37,771 nt of DNA from a bacterium (lineage in GTDB: Bacteria > Patescibacteriota > Microgenomatia > JAMCZE01): the NCBI GenBank assembly GCA_021788195.1, contig JAJYKY010000003.1, forward strand, positions 1 through 37,771, given 5' to 3'. Positions 1-8,591 of the stretch are shown here, one piece after another (position 1 is the stretch's first letter; each line of letters begins with the position of its first letter). The notes beneath the pieces were generated by a model that made no database searches, was not told the origin of the DNA, and saw nothing but the letters and a program-made list of their open reading frames with translations. The translations under genes were made by a program, and so were the position numbers.

Positions 1-1
1 G

Positions 2-271
2 TTTTCCTGCACGGCCGTGGCTTTGCTGCTGACGGCGCATTTTTATAACCAAAACCCGGTCCTGTTTCGTTTTTTCGGTTCCTGGGCCCTTCATGTTTTG
101 ATTGATTACCTGACGCACAAAGATCAGTTTTTTCCCTTCTTTCCGTTTTTTGAGGGCTTTGGTTTTAGGTTGGGGTTAATAAACTACAACCCGCGAAACG
201 CGGTGGCTCTTGTGACTGACCTGGCTCTTTTTGCTTTGACACTGGTTCGTCTGGGCCACCTTCCTTTGTAA
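2..271 (+). CDS. C-terminal part of a membrane protein, YdjM/DUF457-like metal-dependent hydrolase type (5' truncated by window edge)
   Basis: Frame stays open to the window start; motif SWALHVLIDYLTHKDQFFPFFP with hydrophobic segments resembles the C-terminal part of the LexA-binding/YdjM-type inner membrane hydrolase family. Confidence 0.5.
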   Translation, partial: FSCTAVALLLTAHFYNQNPVLFRFFGSWALHVLIDYLTHKDQFFPFFPFFEGFGFRLGLINYNPRNAVALVTDLALFALTLVRLGHLPL

Positions 272-288
272 AGGTGTAAAATACCGCC

Positions 289-747
289 ATGGGAAAAGAC
301 TGTATTTTTTGCCAAATTGCGGCCGGAAAATTGCCGGCCCACAAAATCTGGGATGACGAAAATTATTTGGCTTTTTTATCCATCTTTCCCAACACCGAGG
401 GGTTTTCCGTGGTTATCCCGAAGAAACATTACCCCAGTTATGCTTTTGACCTGCCTGATGAGGTTATATCCGGCCTGATCGTGGCCGCCAAAAAAGTGGC
501 CAAACTTTTAGATGCGAAACTTCCCGATGTCGGCCGGACGGGCCTGATTTTCGAAGGCTTCGGCGTGGATCATGTTCACGCCAAGCTTTTTCCCATGCAC
601 GGCACCAGAGATCTGACGAAATGGAAGCCGATCGAATCAAAGGTGAGTAAATATTTTGAAAAGTATGAAGGGTACATTTCTTCCCATGACTTTAAACGGG
701 CTGACGATAAAAAACTATCCGAATTAGCTAAAAAGATCAGGGAGTAG
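289..747 (+). CDS. HIT family (histidine triad) protein
   Basis: N-terminal CIFCQIAAGKLPAHKIWDDENYLAF and C-terminal HVHAKLFPMHG triad region. Confidence 0.9.
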   Translation: MGKDCIFCQIAAGKLPAHKIWDDENYLAFLSIFPNTEGFSVVIPKKHYPSYAFDLPDEVISGLIVAAKKVAKLLDAKLPDVGRTGLIFEGFGVDHVHAKLFPMHGTRDLTKWKPIESKVSKYFEKYEGYISSHDFKRADDKKLSELAKKIRE

Positions 748-1714
748 CGTTCTGGCCGGAAAAATACTGGTAGACGGCCTGGGAAACCAGGGCAATTCTT
801 TCTTCGGCGGCCGGGCGAGAATCGGTTTCACTAAAAACGACGATCAGGTAGTCGCCAAAATCGGTGTAGACAATCCCCGCGTCGTGAACAAACGGCTCCA
901 TGGCCCCGGTTTTATGCGCAACCGCCACTTTGTCAGGTAAGTATTTAGGCAGGTCGTCATTTAACCGCTGCTGCTTAAGAAGGGTGAGCATTTTTTCTGT
1001 GAACTCGGGGTTAGCCAACTGGCCGCGGTAAAGTTTTTCCAAAAACAAGGCGATGTCGGCCGGAGTGGTGGTCGGGGCCTGGCCGTTAACCCCTATCTTG
1101 GATTGAACAAAACCGTTGTCTTTTAAAAAGGCGTCCACGGCCGGAAGGCCGACCCGGTGGGTCAAAAGCAGGGCGGAATAATTGTCGGAGACGGTAATCA
1201 TTTGGGTCAGGGCGTCGTTGACGGAATGGGAAACAGTTCCCGAAGTTTGTTCGGCATCCGTATCCGAGATGAAAAACTCCCGGTTCAGGTCGGCAACTTC
1301 TGCCGAAAGCTGATCATCTTCGTGAAGTTTACCGGCCTGAATCTGGTTTACGACGACAGCCATAATCCAGAGTTTGTAAACGCTGGCCGGCTCGAAAACC
1401 TGGTGGTCGTTTTGAAAAAAGGCTTCGCCGGTTTTAAAGTTTTTAACGACAAGGCCGTAAGTTCCGCGAGTGCCGGTCAGAGTTTGGCTGACCGCTGTGA
1501 CCAAACCAGGTGAGGAGGGGATTTCCGGGACAAAAGACAACTTAGCGGACCGGGTCGCCAGAGAAATCACTGCCCCGGTGTTTTGAGGGACCGGACCGGG
1601 AAGTGTTTGCGGCTGGCGGCGGAAAATTAAAACCAAAGCCACCATCACTCCGAAGAGTAAAAAGAAAAGATAGTTTTTTCGCCTGTTTCTTTGCCGCCGC
1701 TGTTCGATTATCAT
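737..1714 (-). CDS. Membrane-anchored serine hydrolase of class A beta-lactamase fold
   Basis: N-terminal TM after RRQRNRRKN; SxxK (SVYK), SDN (SDNYSALLL), KTG (HKTGAME) motifs in order. Start taken at MIIEQRRQ rather than the longest ORF. Confidence 0.85.
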   Translation of the reverse strand: MIIEQRRQRNRRKNYLFFLLFGVMVALVLIFRRQPQTLPGPVPQNTGAVISLATRSAKLSFVPEIPSSPGLVTAVSQTLTGTRGTYGLVVKNFKTGEAFFQNDHQVFEPASVYKLWIMAVVVNQIQAGKLHEDDQLSAEVADLNREFFISDTDAEQTSGTVSHSVNDALTQMITVSDNYSALLLTHRVGLPAVDAFLKDNGFVQSKIGVNGQAPTTTPADIALFLEKLYRGQLANPEFTEKMLTLLKQQRLNDDLPKYLPDKVAVAHKTGAMEPFVHDAGIVYTDFGDYLIVVFSETDSRPAAEERIALVSQAVYQYFSGQNATP

Positions 1715-1800
1715 CAAGGAATAATTTAGGACAATATATCTTATGAATGGCTGACTGAAAAGGCGCAACCGTTCTCAGGCGATTTTCAGAAAGAAATTTT

Positions 1801-2922
1801 ATGTTCTCAACCATGCCCAAAGGCCGGATTTTCACTTTGGATATTTTGCGGGGTTATTTCCTTTTAGTGATTCTGACCGACCACCTGTACCGTTTTCCGA
1901 ATCTACTTCAGTTTTTTACCGGCCGGGGCCAGCTCTGGGTTTCGGCGGCCGAAGGCTTTTTTATGATTTCCGGACTCCTGGTAGGTTTCATTTACCGGCC
2001 AAAAATTTCCCGGGGGTTTAAAAAAATTTTCCGTAAATTGTGGCGCCGGGCGGCCAAGCTGTATGTGATTTCCGTTTCCCTGACACTTTTGTTTACTCTC
2101 TGGGGACAATTTTTGCCGGCAGACAAGATTAAGAGTGGAATCTGGCCGGGCGGTAATCTTGTCCAACTGCTTTATAAAACGGCGACTTTTCAGTACGTCT
2201 ACGGCTGGGCGGATTTCTTAGTGTTTTACGCCGTGTTTATGTTTTTTGCGCCCATAGCTCTCTGGCTGATTGCTAAATTTAACGGCTGGGTGGTTATGGT
2301 TCTTAGCGTTTTGGTCTGGTATTTTTTCCGGCTGCAAAGCGAACATGCCGCCTGGCAGCTATTGTTTATGTCCGGACTTCTGGTCGGCGGCAATCTTTTG
2401 GCCATCGAGGAAAAGTTTTCCGCTCTGGCGTCCCGGCACAAAAAACTGGCCGGTGCTATCCTATCAGGCGTGACTCTGCTGACCATAATTCTAAGCATTT
2501 ATTTCGTTTTTGGTTTCGGAAGAATTCTCCCGCCGGAGAATGTTTTTAATTTTCTGGCGCCTCTGGTGGATAAAAATACCGTCGGGCCGCTCCGGTTTAT
2601 TTTAGCCTGGATTTGGTTTGCGGCTCTTTATCTTTTAGTCCGGTTTCGGGAAAATCAAATTGACCGGGTGACCGGCGGGATTATCCGGACTTTGGGTCAG
2701 GATTCGCTTCTGGTTTATTCTCTGGAAGCCATTCTGTTATATCCTGTGAATTTTCTGCCCTCGACCGGTTTTGCGGGCAGTTCTGTTGTCACTCTGGCAG
2801 CTTTTGCCGTAGTTTATCTGTCGGTCCTGGGAAAAAAGGCTTTTCTTCCCAAAAAACTTCCCGTTAAAAACTGCCTGTCCGGAGCCGAAGCAAAAATGGA
2901 GGGATTGTTTCCCGAGAGCTGA
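1801..2922 (+). CDS. OpgC-like / acyltransferase-type multi-pass membrane protein
   Basis: FTLDILRGYFLLVILTDHLYRFP...AAEGFFMISGLLVG resembles the OpgC N-terminal signature; about 10 hydrophobic segments. Confidence 0.7.
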   Translation: MFSTMPKGRIFTLDILRGYFLLVILTDHLYRFPNLLQFFTGRGQLWVSAAEGFFMISGLLVGFIYRPKISRGFKKIFRKLWRRAAKLYVISVSLTLLFTLWGQFLPADKIKSGIWPGGNLVQLLYKTATFQYVYGWADFLVFYAVFMFFAPIALWLIAKFNGWVVMVLSVLVWYFFRLQSEHAAWQLLFMSGLLVGGNLLAIEEKFSALASRHKKLAGAILSGVTLLTIILSIYFVFGFGRILPPENVFNFLAPLVDKNTVGPLRFILAWIWFAALYLLVRFRENQIDRVTGGIIRTLGQDSLLVYSLEAILLYPVNFLPSTGFAGSSVVTLAAFAVVYLSVLGKKAFLPKKLPVKNCLSGAEAKMEGLFPES

Positions 2923-2944
2923 CCCGCTTTCCGTAACCCATAGT

Positions 2945-2973
2945 TTGATTTATGAGGTTTATCGTGGTACAAT
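2945..2973 (+). promoter_or_regulatory. Sigma70-type promoter for the 100-aa ORF
   Basis: TTGATT (2945-2950), 17-nt spacer, TACAAT (2968-2973) with extended TGG immediately upstream. Confidence 0.7.
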
Positions 2974-3011
2974 CGCTTTAGACATTCCCATCTTTTCCCA
3001 AGGAGGACACA

Positions 3012-3314
3012 ATGTGCGATTGCGGCGGAATGGGGTACTTTGATTTGCCCAGGGGGATCCCGATTACGCAAGAGACCCACAACGGGTACTCGCCGGAACT
3101 GCAGGCGGCCTGGACGCGCTTTAACGACTGGTGGCACAAAGTGGCCGACGACCAGGATGGTCCGATCAGTCAGTCTTCTATGCCGCCCGAAGTCAAAGCA
3201 GATATGGACACCATCCTGGCCGCTCCGATCCCCGGTTTTGAAGGTGTTACCGGCGCCGATTCCTGCTACATGATCAATGTCCAAGAGCGCCTCGTGCCCA
3301 ACAATCTTAACTAA
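3012..3314 (+). CDS. Hypothetical 100-aa Cys/Trp-containing protein (MCDCGGMGYFDLPRG...)
   Basis: Complete ORF with a strong Shine-Dalgarno (AAGGAGGACACAATG), its own promoter and a downstream terminator. Confidence 0.75.
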   Translation: MCDCGGMGYFDLPRGIPITQETHNGYSPELQAAWTRFNDWWHKVADDQDGPISQSSMPPEVKADMDTILAAPIPGFEGVTGADSCYMINVQERLVPNNLN

Positions 3315-3387
3315 GAGAAATTTTCTCTTCTTCGCGAAGCCCAGATCCGTCAGGATGCGAAGTAAAATAACTAACTGGGCTTTTTTT
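3313..3387 (+). terminator. Structured 3' element ending in an intrinsic terminator
   Basis: gcccag (3339-3344)/ctgggc (3375-3380) followed by T7; interleaved stem cttcgc (3330-3335)/gcgaag (3357-3362); AT-rich hairpin 3313-3329. Confidence 0.65.
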
Positions 3388-3442
3388 ATGCTTCTTGCCT
3401 GATCTTAAGGTCATTTTAAGGAAAGCCGGCTAATATCGGCAG

Positions 3443-3877
3443 ATGAAGAAGTATTTGCTCTCCGGATTGGTTATCTTCTCCTTTTTAATTTACTCGGCCC
3501 ACCGGCAACTGGAAGGAAACGCCGCTGTCGGGAATATTTCGGTTCCGTCAGCCCCGGCCCCTTTGTCGGACCCCGGAACTTTGCCGGCCGGAACAAGTTA
3601 TAAAGACGGCCAATACCTCGGCAGTGTGGCCGATGCCTTTTACGGCCACGTCCAGGTTCGGGTGACCGTTTCCGGCGGAAAGATTACCAACATCAAATTT
3701 CTGGATTACCCCCGCGACCGGCGGACCTCGGTGGAAATTAATTCCCAGGCCATGCCGATTTTAACCTCCGAAGCCATTTCGGCCCAAAGCTCAAAGGTGG
3801 ATACGGTAACCGGAGCAACAGCCACCAGCCAGGCCTTTGTCCAGTCTTTGTCTTCGGCCTTAACTCAAGCTTTATGA
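3443..3877 (+). CDS. Secreted/membrane-anchored FMN-binding domain protein
   Basis: N-terminal signal/TM; YKDGQYLGS...GGKITNIKFLDYP...DTVTGATATSQAF: the TGAT motif is the flavinylation site of FMN-binding domain proteins. Confidence 0.9.
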   Translation: MKKYLLSGLVIFSFLIYSAHRQLEGNAAVGNISVPSAPAPLSDPGTLPAGTSYKDGQYLGSVADAFYGHVQVRVTVSGGKITNIKFLDYPRDRRTSVEINSQAMPILTSEAISAQSSKVDTVTGATATSQAFVQSLSSALTQAL

Positions 3878-4611
3878 AACAGACGCAGCTGATTATGGGA
3901 ATGCCGGTAACGATAGACCTGCCAGATCGGCCGACAGGTATGTCTGGCGTCAGAGAAATAATGGGCAGGGTTTTCGATTTTTTCCGGTCTGTTGACGAAA
4001 AATTCAGCCCGTTTAAGGAAAAATCGGAAGTAACCCGAATAAACACCGGAGAAATTACCCGGAAAAATTACAGCCCGGAGATGCAAGCTATCCTTTCTCT
4101 GGCGGAAAAAACCAAAGAACAAACCGGGGGATTCTTTAATGTCTTTTTCCGGGGAAAATTTGACCCGTCGGGGATTGTTAAAGGCTGGGCTATCAGTCAG
4201 GCGGCCGAAATTATTACAGAAGCCGGTTACAAAAGTTTCGTAGTCGAAGCCGGCGGCGATTTGCAGGCGACCGGGAAAAACTGGCGGGTCGGCATCCGTA
4301 ATCCCTTTAATAAAGCCCAAATTGTCAAAGTTTTGAAAATTAACGGCCAGGGGGTAGCCACTTCCGGAAACTACGAGCGGGGAAAACACATTTATATTCC
4401 CCAGACCGGACGGATGGCTGACGAGATTGCCAGCCTGACGGTGATTGCTGACGATGTCTGTGAAGCGGATCGGTTTGCCACCGCCGCGTTTGCCATGGGC
4501 CAAAAAGGAATTGCCTTTATTGAAAATTCTTCGGAACTGGAAGGCTACATGATTGACCGCGACGGCCGGGCCACTTTTACTTCCGGCTTTAACCATTATG
4601 TCGCGTCTTGA
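3874..4611 (+). CDS. apbE: FAD:protein FMN transferase (ApbE family)
   Basis: MGMPVTIDL...VDEKFSPFKEKSEVTRIN...DPSGIVKGWAISQAAEII...SFVVEAGGDLQATG; overlaps the FMN-binding protein gene by 4 nt. Confidence 0.92.
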   Translation: MKQTQLIMGMPVTIDLPDRPTGMSGVREIMGRVFDFFRSVDEKFSPFKEKSEVTRINTGEITRKNYSPEMQAILSLAEKTKEQTGGFFNVFFRGKFDPSGIVKGWAISQAAEIITEAGYKSFVVEAGGDLQATGKNWRVGIRNPFNKAQIVKVLKINGQGVATSGNYERGKHIYIPQTGRMADEIASLTVIADDVCEADRFATAAFAMGQKGIAFIENSSELEGYMIDRDGRATFTSGFNHYVAS

Positions 4612-6070
4612 TGACTTTTTAAACCGCATTACCATGTACCGGCTGGTATTAGACTACCTGCTTTTGCTGGTGGGCGTGGCGGTGGCCTTTAGTGCTTTGG
4701 GAAGCCTGTCTTTTAACCCGTTGGGTCTCCTTTTTTCGGCGTTGTTTTTAGTAGCCGTCAGCTGGGCGGCGAACGAAGTCTTTGCCCGGGTTTACCACGT
4801 CGCGGTCAATAATGAATCCGTTATCATCTCCGCTCTGGTTCTTTCTTTGATTATCACTCCGGCCAGAAATCTTTATGATCTACCCTTTTTCTTTTGGGCG
4901 GCAGTTTGGGCGGCGGCCGGGAAATTTATTCTGGCTTTTCATAAAAAACATTTGTTTAATCCGGCGGCTCTGGCTGTTTTCCTGACGGCGGTTTTTTTGG
5001 GCAGGTCGGCTTCCTGGTGGGTGGGTTCTGCCTTCATGTTTTTCCCGGTCCTTTTGGGTGGGTGGCTAATTGTCCGGAAAACTCAGCGGGAAGAAATGGT
5101 CGGAGCTTTTTTTCTGGCGGCGGTTTTGACTATTCTCGCGCTTAATTTTGTCAACGGGCCGGATTTGGTCACTTTATTGTCTAAAACTTTTCTGGAAACG
5201 CCGCTCCTGTTTTTTGGTTTTGTGATGCTAACCGAACCTTTGACTACCCCGCTAACCAAAAATTTGCGCCTGATTTACGGCGCGTTAACCGGATTCCTCT
5301 TTGCCCCCCAGCTGCATTTCGGAGCGGTATATTTTCTTCCGGAACAGGCATTACTCTTGGGTAATATTTTTTCCTTTCTGGTCAGTTCGAAAGACCGGCT
5401 GGTGCTAACCCTGAAAGAAAGAATTCCTCTGGGCACCGACGTTTACGATTTTGTTTTTACCGGTCGGGGAAAATTTAACTATACTGCCGGCCAGTACCTT
5501 GAATGGACTTTGGGCCACGGTAGTCCGGACAGCCGGGGCGTCCGGCGCTACTTCACTCTGGCTTCCTCGCCGACGGAAAACGACTTGCGTCTGGGGGTAA
5601 AGTTTGCCGAAAACGGCAGTTCGTTTAAGAAAGCCCTGCTAAATCTCTCCTCCGGCGGGGAAATCTCGGCCAGTTCCCTGGCCGGAGATTTTACTTTACC
5701 CAGAGATCCAAACACCAAACTGGCTTTTCTGGCCGGCGGCATCGGGATCACCCCGTTTCGGAGCATGATCAAATCTCTTTTGGACATGGCTGACCGGCGG
5801 AATGTAGTCATGGTATATGCTGAAAAAGAGGGCCGCGATTTTTTGTACCGGGATATCTTTTCAGCGGCGCAAAATCTGCTGGGATTGAAAACGGTTTATT
5901 CTTCCGGCCGGTTTGGCCAAGATTTGATCCGCCGGGAAATTCCGGACTATAAAGAACGGCTGTTTTACCTTTCCGGCCCCCGGGCCATGGTGGACTCCTT
6001 TCAAAAAATACTGCTTGATCTAAGGGTGGCCAAAGACCGGATCAAAACCGATTTCTTCCCCGGCTTTTAA
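4598..6070 (+). CDS. NqrB/RnfD-like membrane domain fused to a ferredoxin-NADP reductase-type FAD/NAD(P) domain
   Basis: About 8-9 TM helices, then LKERIPLGTDVYDFVFTG...RRYFTLASSP (FAD), AFLAGGIGITPFRSM (NAD(P)), C-terminal TDFFPGF. Start at MSRLDD. Confidence 0.85.
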   Translation: MSRLDDFLNRITMYRLVLDYLLLLVGVAVAFSALGSLSFNPLGLLFSALFLVAVSWAANEVFARVYHVAVNNESVIISALVLSLIITPARNLYDLPFFFWAAVWAAAGKFILAFHKKHLFNPAALAVFLTAVFLGRSASWWVGSAFMFFPVLLGGWLIVRKTQREEMVGAFFLAAVLTILALNFVNGPDLVTLLSKTFLETPLLFFGFVMLTEPLTTPLTKNLRLIYGALTGFLFAPQLHFGAVYFLPEQALLLGNIFSFLVSSKDRLVLTLKERIPLGTDVYDFVFTGRGKFNYTAGQYLEWTLGHGSPDSRGVRRYFTLASSPTENDLRLGVKFAENGSSFKKALLNLSSGGEISASSLAGDFTLPRDPNTKLAFLAGGIGITPFRSMIKSLLDMADRRNVVMVYAEKEGRDFLYRDIFSAAQNLLGLKTVYSSGRFGQDLIRREIPDYKERLFYLSGPRAMVDSFQKILLDLRVAKDRIKTDFFPGF

Positions 6071-6498
6071 GGGTTAGCCGGATTGGTTTGGCCAAATCTT
6101 CCCTGAGGGTTAAGCTGGATATCCCGGGCAGTGACTGAGCCGTCGCTGTTGACGGTTCCCAAAACCAAAACCGGTTTGCCGACCTGCAAGTCCTGAGCGC
6201 TGGCGCTGGCCGATTGGGTGATAACGGTGCTTCCGGATAAAATGACGATCCGGCTGCTGCCATTCGGAAGTCCTACCGTTAAACTGCCGTTATTATTGCT
6301 TAAAATATTTCCCCGAATGCCCTGGAGTTGGTTGGGGGTCCCGTTCTGGTTTTGGCCAAAACGGCGCCTAGTTCCTCCCTGGCCGTTAAAGGTAAACTGG
6401 CCGGAGCGCTGGGATTTTTGGTACTGCATTCCGCCAAAGAAGGCGGCGCCGCCGACGATAACGGCTGCGACGATGGGGATAATTAAATTTTTACCCAT
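6067..6498 (-). CDS. Membrane-anchored DUF5666-like protein
   Basis: N-terminal TM; IRGNILSNNNGSLTVGLPNGSSRIVILSGSTVITQ...VGKPVLVLGTVNSDGSVTARDIQL. Confidence 0.65.
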   Translation of the reverse strand: MGKNLIIPIVAAVIVGGAAFFGGMQYQKSQRSGQFTFNGQGGTRRRFGQNQNGTPNQLQGIRGNILSNNNGSLTVGLPNGSSRIVILSGSTVITQSASASAQDLQVGKPVLVLGTVNSDGSVTARDIQLNPQGRFGQTNPANP

Positions 6499-7375
6499 TC
6501 TCTTTCACCCCCTTTCGGAGAAATTGCCAGAGGATTTGGTAATGGGTCGTCAAAAGGTAGGCGGCGGTAGCGTAGAGCCAGCCGACGACAATATCAAAAA
6601 CATAGTGCTGGCCTAAATAGATGACGGAAAACCAGACGCCGAAAACGTAGGGCAGTAAGGCTAGCCCCCAGAATCTGACTTTGCGAAAGACAAACAAAAA
6701 AGTCAGCCAGGGATAAGCGGCATGAAGCGAAGGGACGGCGGCAACCAGATTGGCACCGAAAAAGCGGTAAACCGTCGGAAGTTGGATTGATTGGGGGAAA
6801 GGGCTAAAGACCCGGCCCATAATATCGGCTATCGGCGGCAGAATTCCTTTCTGAGCGGCCATCCAGGGCGGAGCGGCCGGAAAAAGAGCGTAGGTGATAA
6901 AGGCCATGTAAGAAAGGATTAAAAGCCCGAGGAAGTAAAGTTTGAAAGAGTCTTTTGCAAAAAGCCAGAAAATAAAACCGAGAACCATGGGAATAATAAA
7001 GTGGGAGACATAAAGAAAAGTGGTTAGATAGTCGTACCAGCGGACTGTGCCGGTAAAAAGCCAGTGCTGCAGGGTGACGGTCGGGACGGAACCGAAAAGA
7101 AATTTGTCAAATTTGATCATGGAAAAAAAGTGAGCCGAGCCGGTCAGTTTCGGGGCGAGATCGTGGAGGTACTCGTAGCCTAAAAGAACAACAATGGGGG
7201 AAATCCAGTCGCGGATAAATTCCCGAAACCGGCCTAAAAAGAGGGCTCCGACCATGGCGGCGGCAAAGAACTGATCCGGGGAAAACCACATCCGGTGCCA
7301 AAGCATAAAAAGGCTGACTAAAAGTAAGTAGGCTACTGAAACAATACAGATAATTTTGTAAGACGCGTTACTCAT
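6491..7375 (-). CDS. PAP2 superfamily membrane phosphatase/phosphotransferase
   Basis: VPSLHAAYPW and YLGQHYVFDIVVGWLYA motifs; multi-TM; overlaps the permease gene. Confidence 0.85.
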   Translation of the reverse strand: MSNASYKIICIVSVAYLLLVSLFMLWHRMWFSPDQFFAAAMVGALFLGRFREFIRDWISPIVVLLGYEYLHDLAPKLTGSAHFFSMIKFDKFLFGSVPTVTLQHWLFTGTVRWYDYLTTFLYVSHFIIPMVLGFIFWLFAKDSFKLYFLGLLILSYMAFITYALFPAAPPWMAAQKGILPPIADIMGRVFSPFPQSIQLPTVYRFFGANLVAAVPSLHAAYPWLTFLFVFRKVRFWGLALLPYVFGVWFSVIYLGQHYVFDIVVGWLYATAAYLLTTHYQILWQFLRKGVKENG

Positions 7376-8591
7376 ACCTTAAGGCTTCAATAGGACTAAG
7401 TTGAGCGGCTTTGCGGGCAGGATACCAGCCGAAGACAATTCCGATGGCGGCCGAAACTCCGAAAGCAATGAGGATTGACGAGAGTGAGACCGTGAAAGGC
7501 AGGTTGATAATCCTGGTGACGGCAAACGACAGACTGGTACCCAAAATCATCCCCAAAGCGCCGCCGCCGAAGGTCAAAATAATCGCTTCAATTAAAAACT
7601 GGGTGATAATAAGAGAGTTGGTGGCCCCCAGGGCTTTGCGCAGGCCGATCTCCCGAGTCCGTTCAATAACCGTTACCAGCATGATGTTCATTATCCCAAT
7701 TCCGCCGACTAAAAGAGAGATGGCGGCGATGCCGGAAAGAAGGGCGGTAAAAGTTCCGGTTACCGAGGACACGGCGCCTAAAATGTCGGCCTGGGAGATG
7801 ATGGTAAAGTCAGCCTGCGACGGATCGGTCAGGTGGTGCCGGGAAAGTAAAAAGTAGCCCACTTCATTTTCGGCGGCCGTCATGTCGTTCTGGTTTTTGG
7901 CCTGAAGGGCGATGGAGGAAAGATAGTCGACGCCGAACAGTAATTTCTGAGCGGAGGTCAGGGGAACCATAACGACGTCGTCCTGATTGTTAAATCCGGA
8001 TCCGCCTTTGGAAACGGTAACGCCGATAATTCTAAAGGCAATTTTGTTGATCCGGACGTTCTGGCCGATTGGATCATTCCCGTCGCCGAATAAATTGGCG
8101 GCCGCGGTCGGGCCGATAACCGCGACCTTGTTTATGGAGTTTACGTCATCAGCAGAAATAAAGCGGCCGGAAGAAAGGGTGACGTTATGGACGTCCTGGT
8201 AGGCCGGGGTGACGCCGATAATCTGGGTGTTAGTATTAGTGCCGGCGGTCGAAACCTGGGCCCGGCGGGAAAATTCCGGCGAAACGTAGGCGACGGTCGT
8301 AATTTGCGGTGAGGCCTGGATAGCTTTGGCGTCCTCATAAGTTAAACTGGTGGAGCTTCCCAACCCGCCCCGGACTCCGTTTTGGCTTTGCGACCCCGGG
8401 ACAATGGTTAAAAGATTGGATCCTAAAGCCTGGATGGAAGACTGGACGGATAATTGGGAAGCTTCGCCCAGGGAAATAAGGGCGATCACGGCGCCGATCC
8501 CAATCACAATTCCCAAAGCGGCCAAAAATGTCCGCATTTTGTTTAAAGATAAGGCTTCAACGGCTGACGATAAAAGTTCGGTTATTTCCAT
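7368..8591 (-). CDS. MacB-like ABC transporter permease
   Basis: NKMRTFLAALGIVIGIGAVIALISLGEA; periplasmic MacB-type domain; GGIGIMNIMLVTVIERTREIGLRKALGAT; PARKAAQLSPIEALRYE. Confidence 0.93.
   Translation of the reverse strand: MEITELLSSAVEALSLNKMRTFLAALGIVIGIGAVIALISLGEASQLSVQSSIQALGSNLLTIVPGSQSQNGVRGGLGSSTSLTYEDAKAIQASPQITTVAYVSPEFSRRAQVSTAGTNTNTQIIGVTPAYQDVHNVTLSSGRFISADDVNSINKVAVIGPTAAANLFGDGNDPIGQNVRINKIAFRIIGVTVSKGGSGFNNQDDVVMVPLTSAQKLLFGVDYLSSIALQAKNQNDMTAAENEVGYFLLSRHHLTDPSQADFTIISQADILGAVSSVTGTFTALLSGIAAISLLVGGIGIMNIMLVTVIERTREIGLRKALGATNSLIITQFLIEAIILTFGGGALGMILGTSLSFAVTRIINLPFTVSLSSILIAFGVSAAIGIVFGWYPARKAAQLSPIEALRYE

Noticed and set aside
1157-1513. 118-aa plus-strand ORF
   Set aside because: Antisense to the class A beta-lactamase-fold gene.
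737-1714. Acquired antibiotic-resistance beta-lactamase
   Set aside because: Has the catalytic motifs but lies in chromosomal context with no mobile element; function as a resistance enzyme cannot be claimed from sequence alone.
1771-1788. TTCTCAG-N4-TTTTCAG near 1780 as a third response-regulator box
   Set aside because: Degenerate first half and only 12 nt from the ATG with no -10 between; not convincing.
2814-3284. 156-aa minus-strand ORF
   Set aside because: Overlaps the plus-strand 100-aa gene that has promoter, SD and terminator, and the end of the OpgC-like gene.
3865-4635. 256-aa minus-strand ORF
   Set aside because: Completely antisense to apbE, which has clear family motifs.
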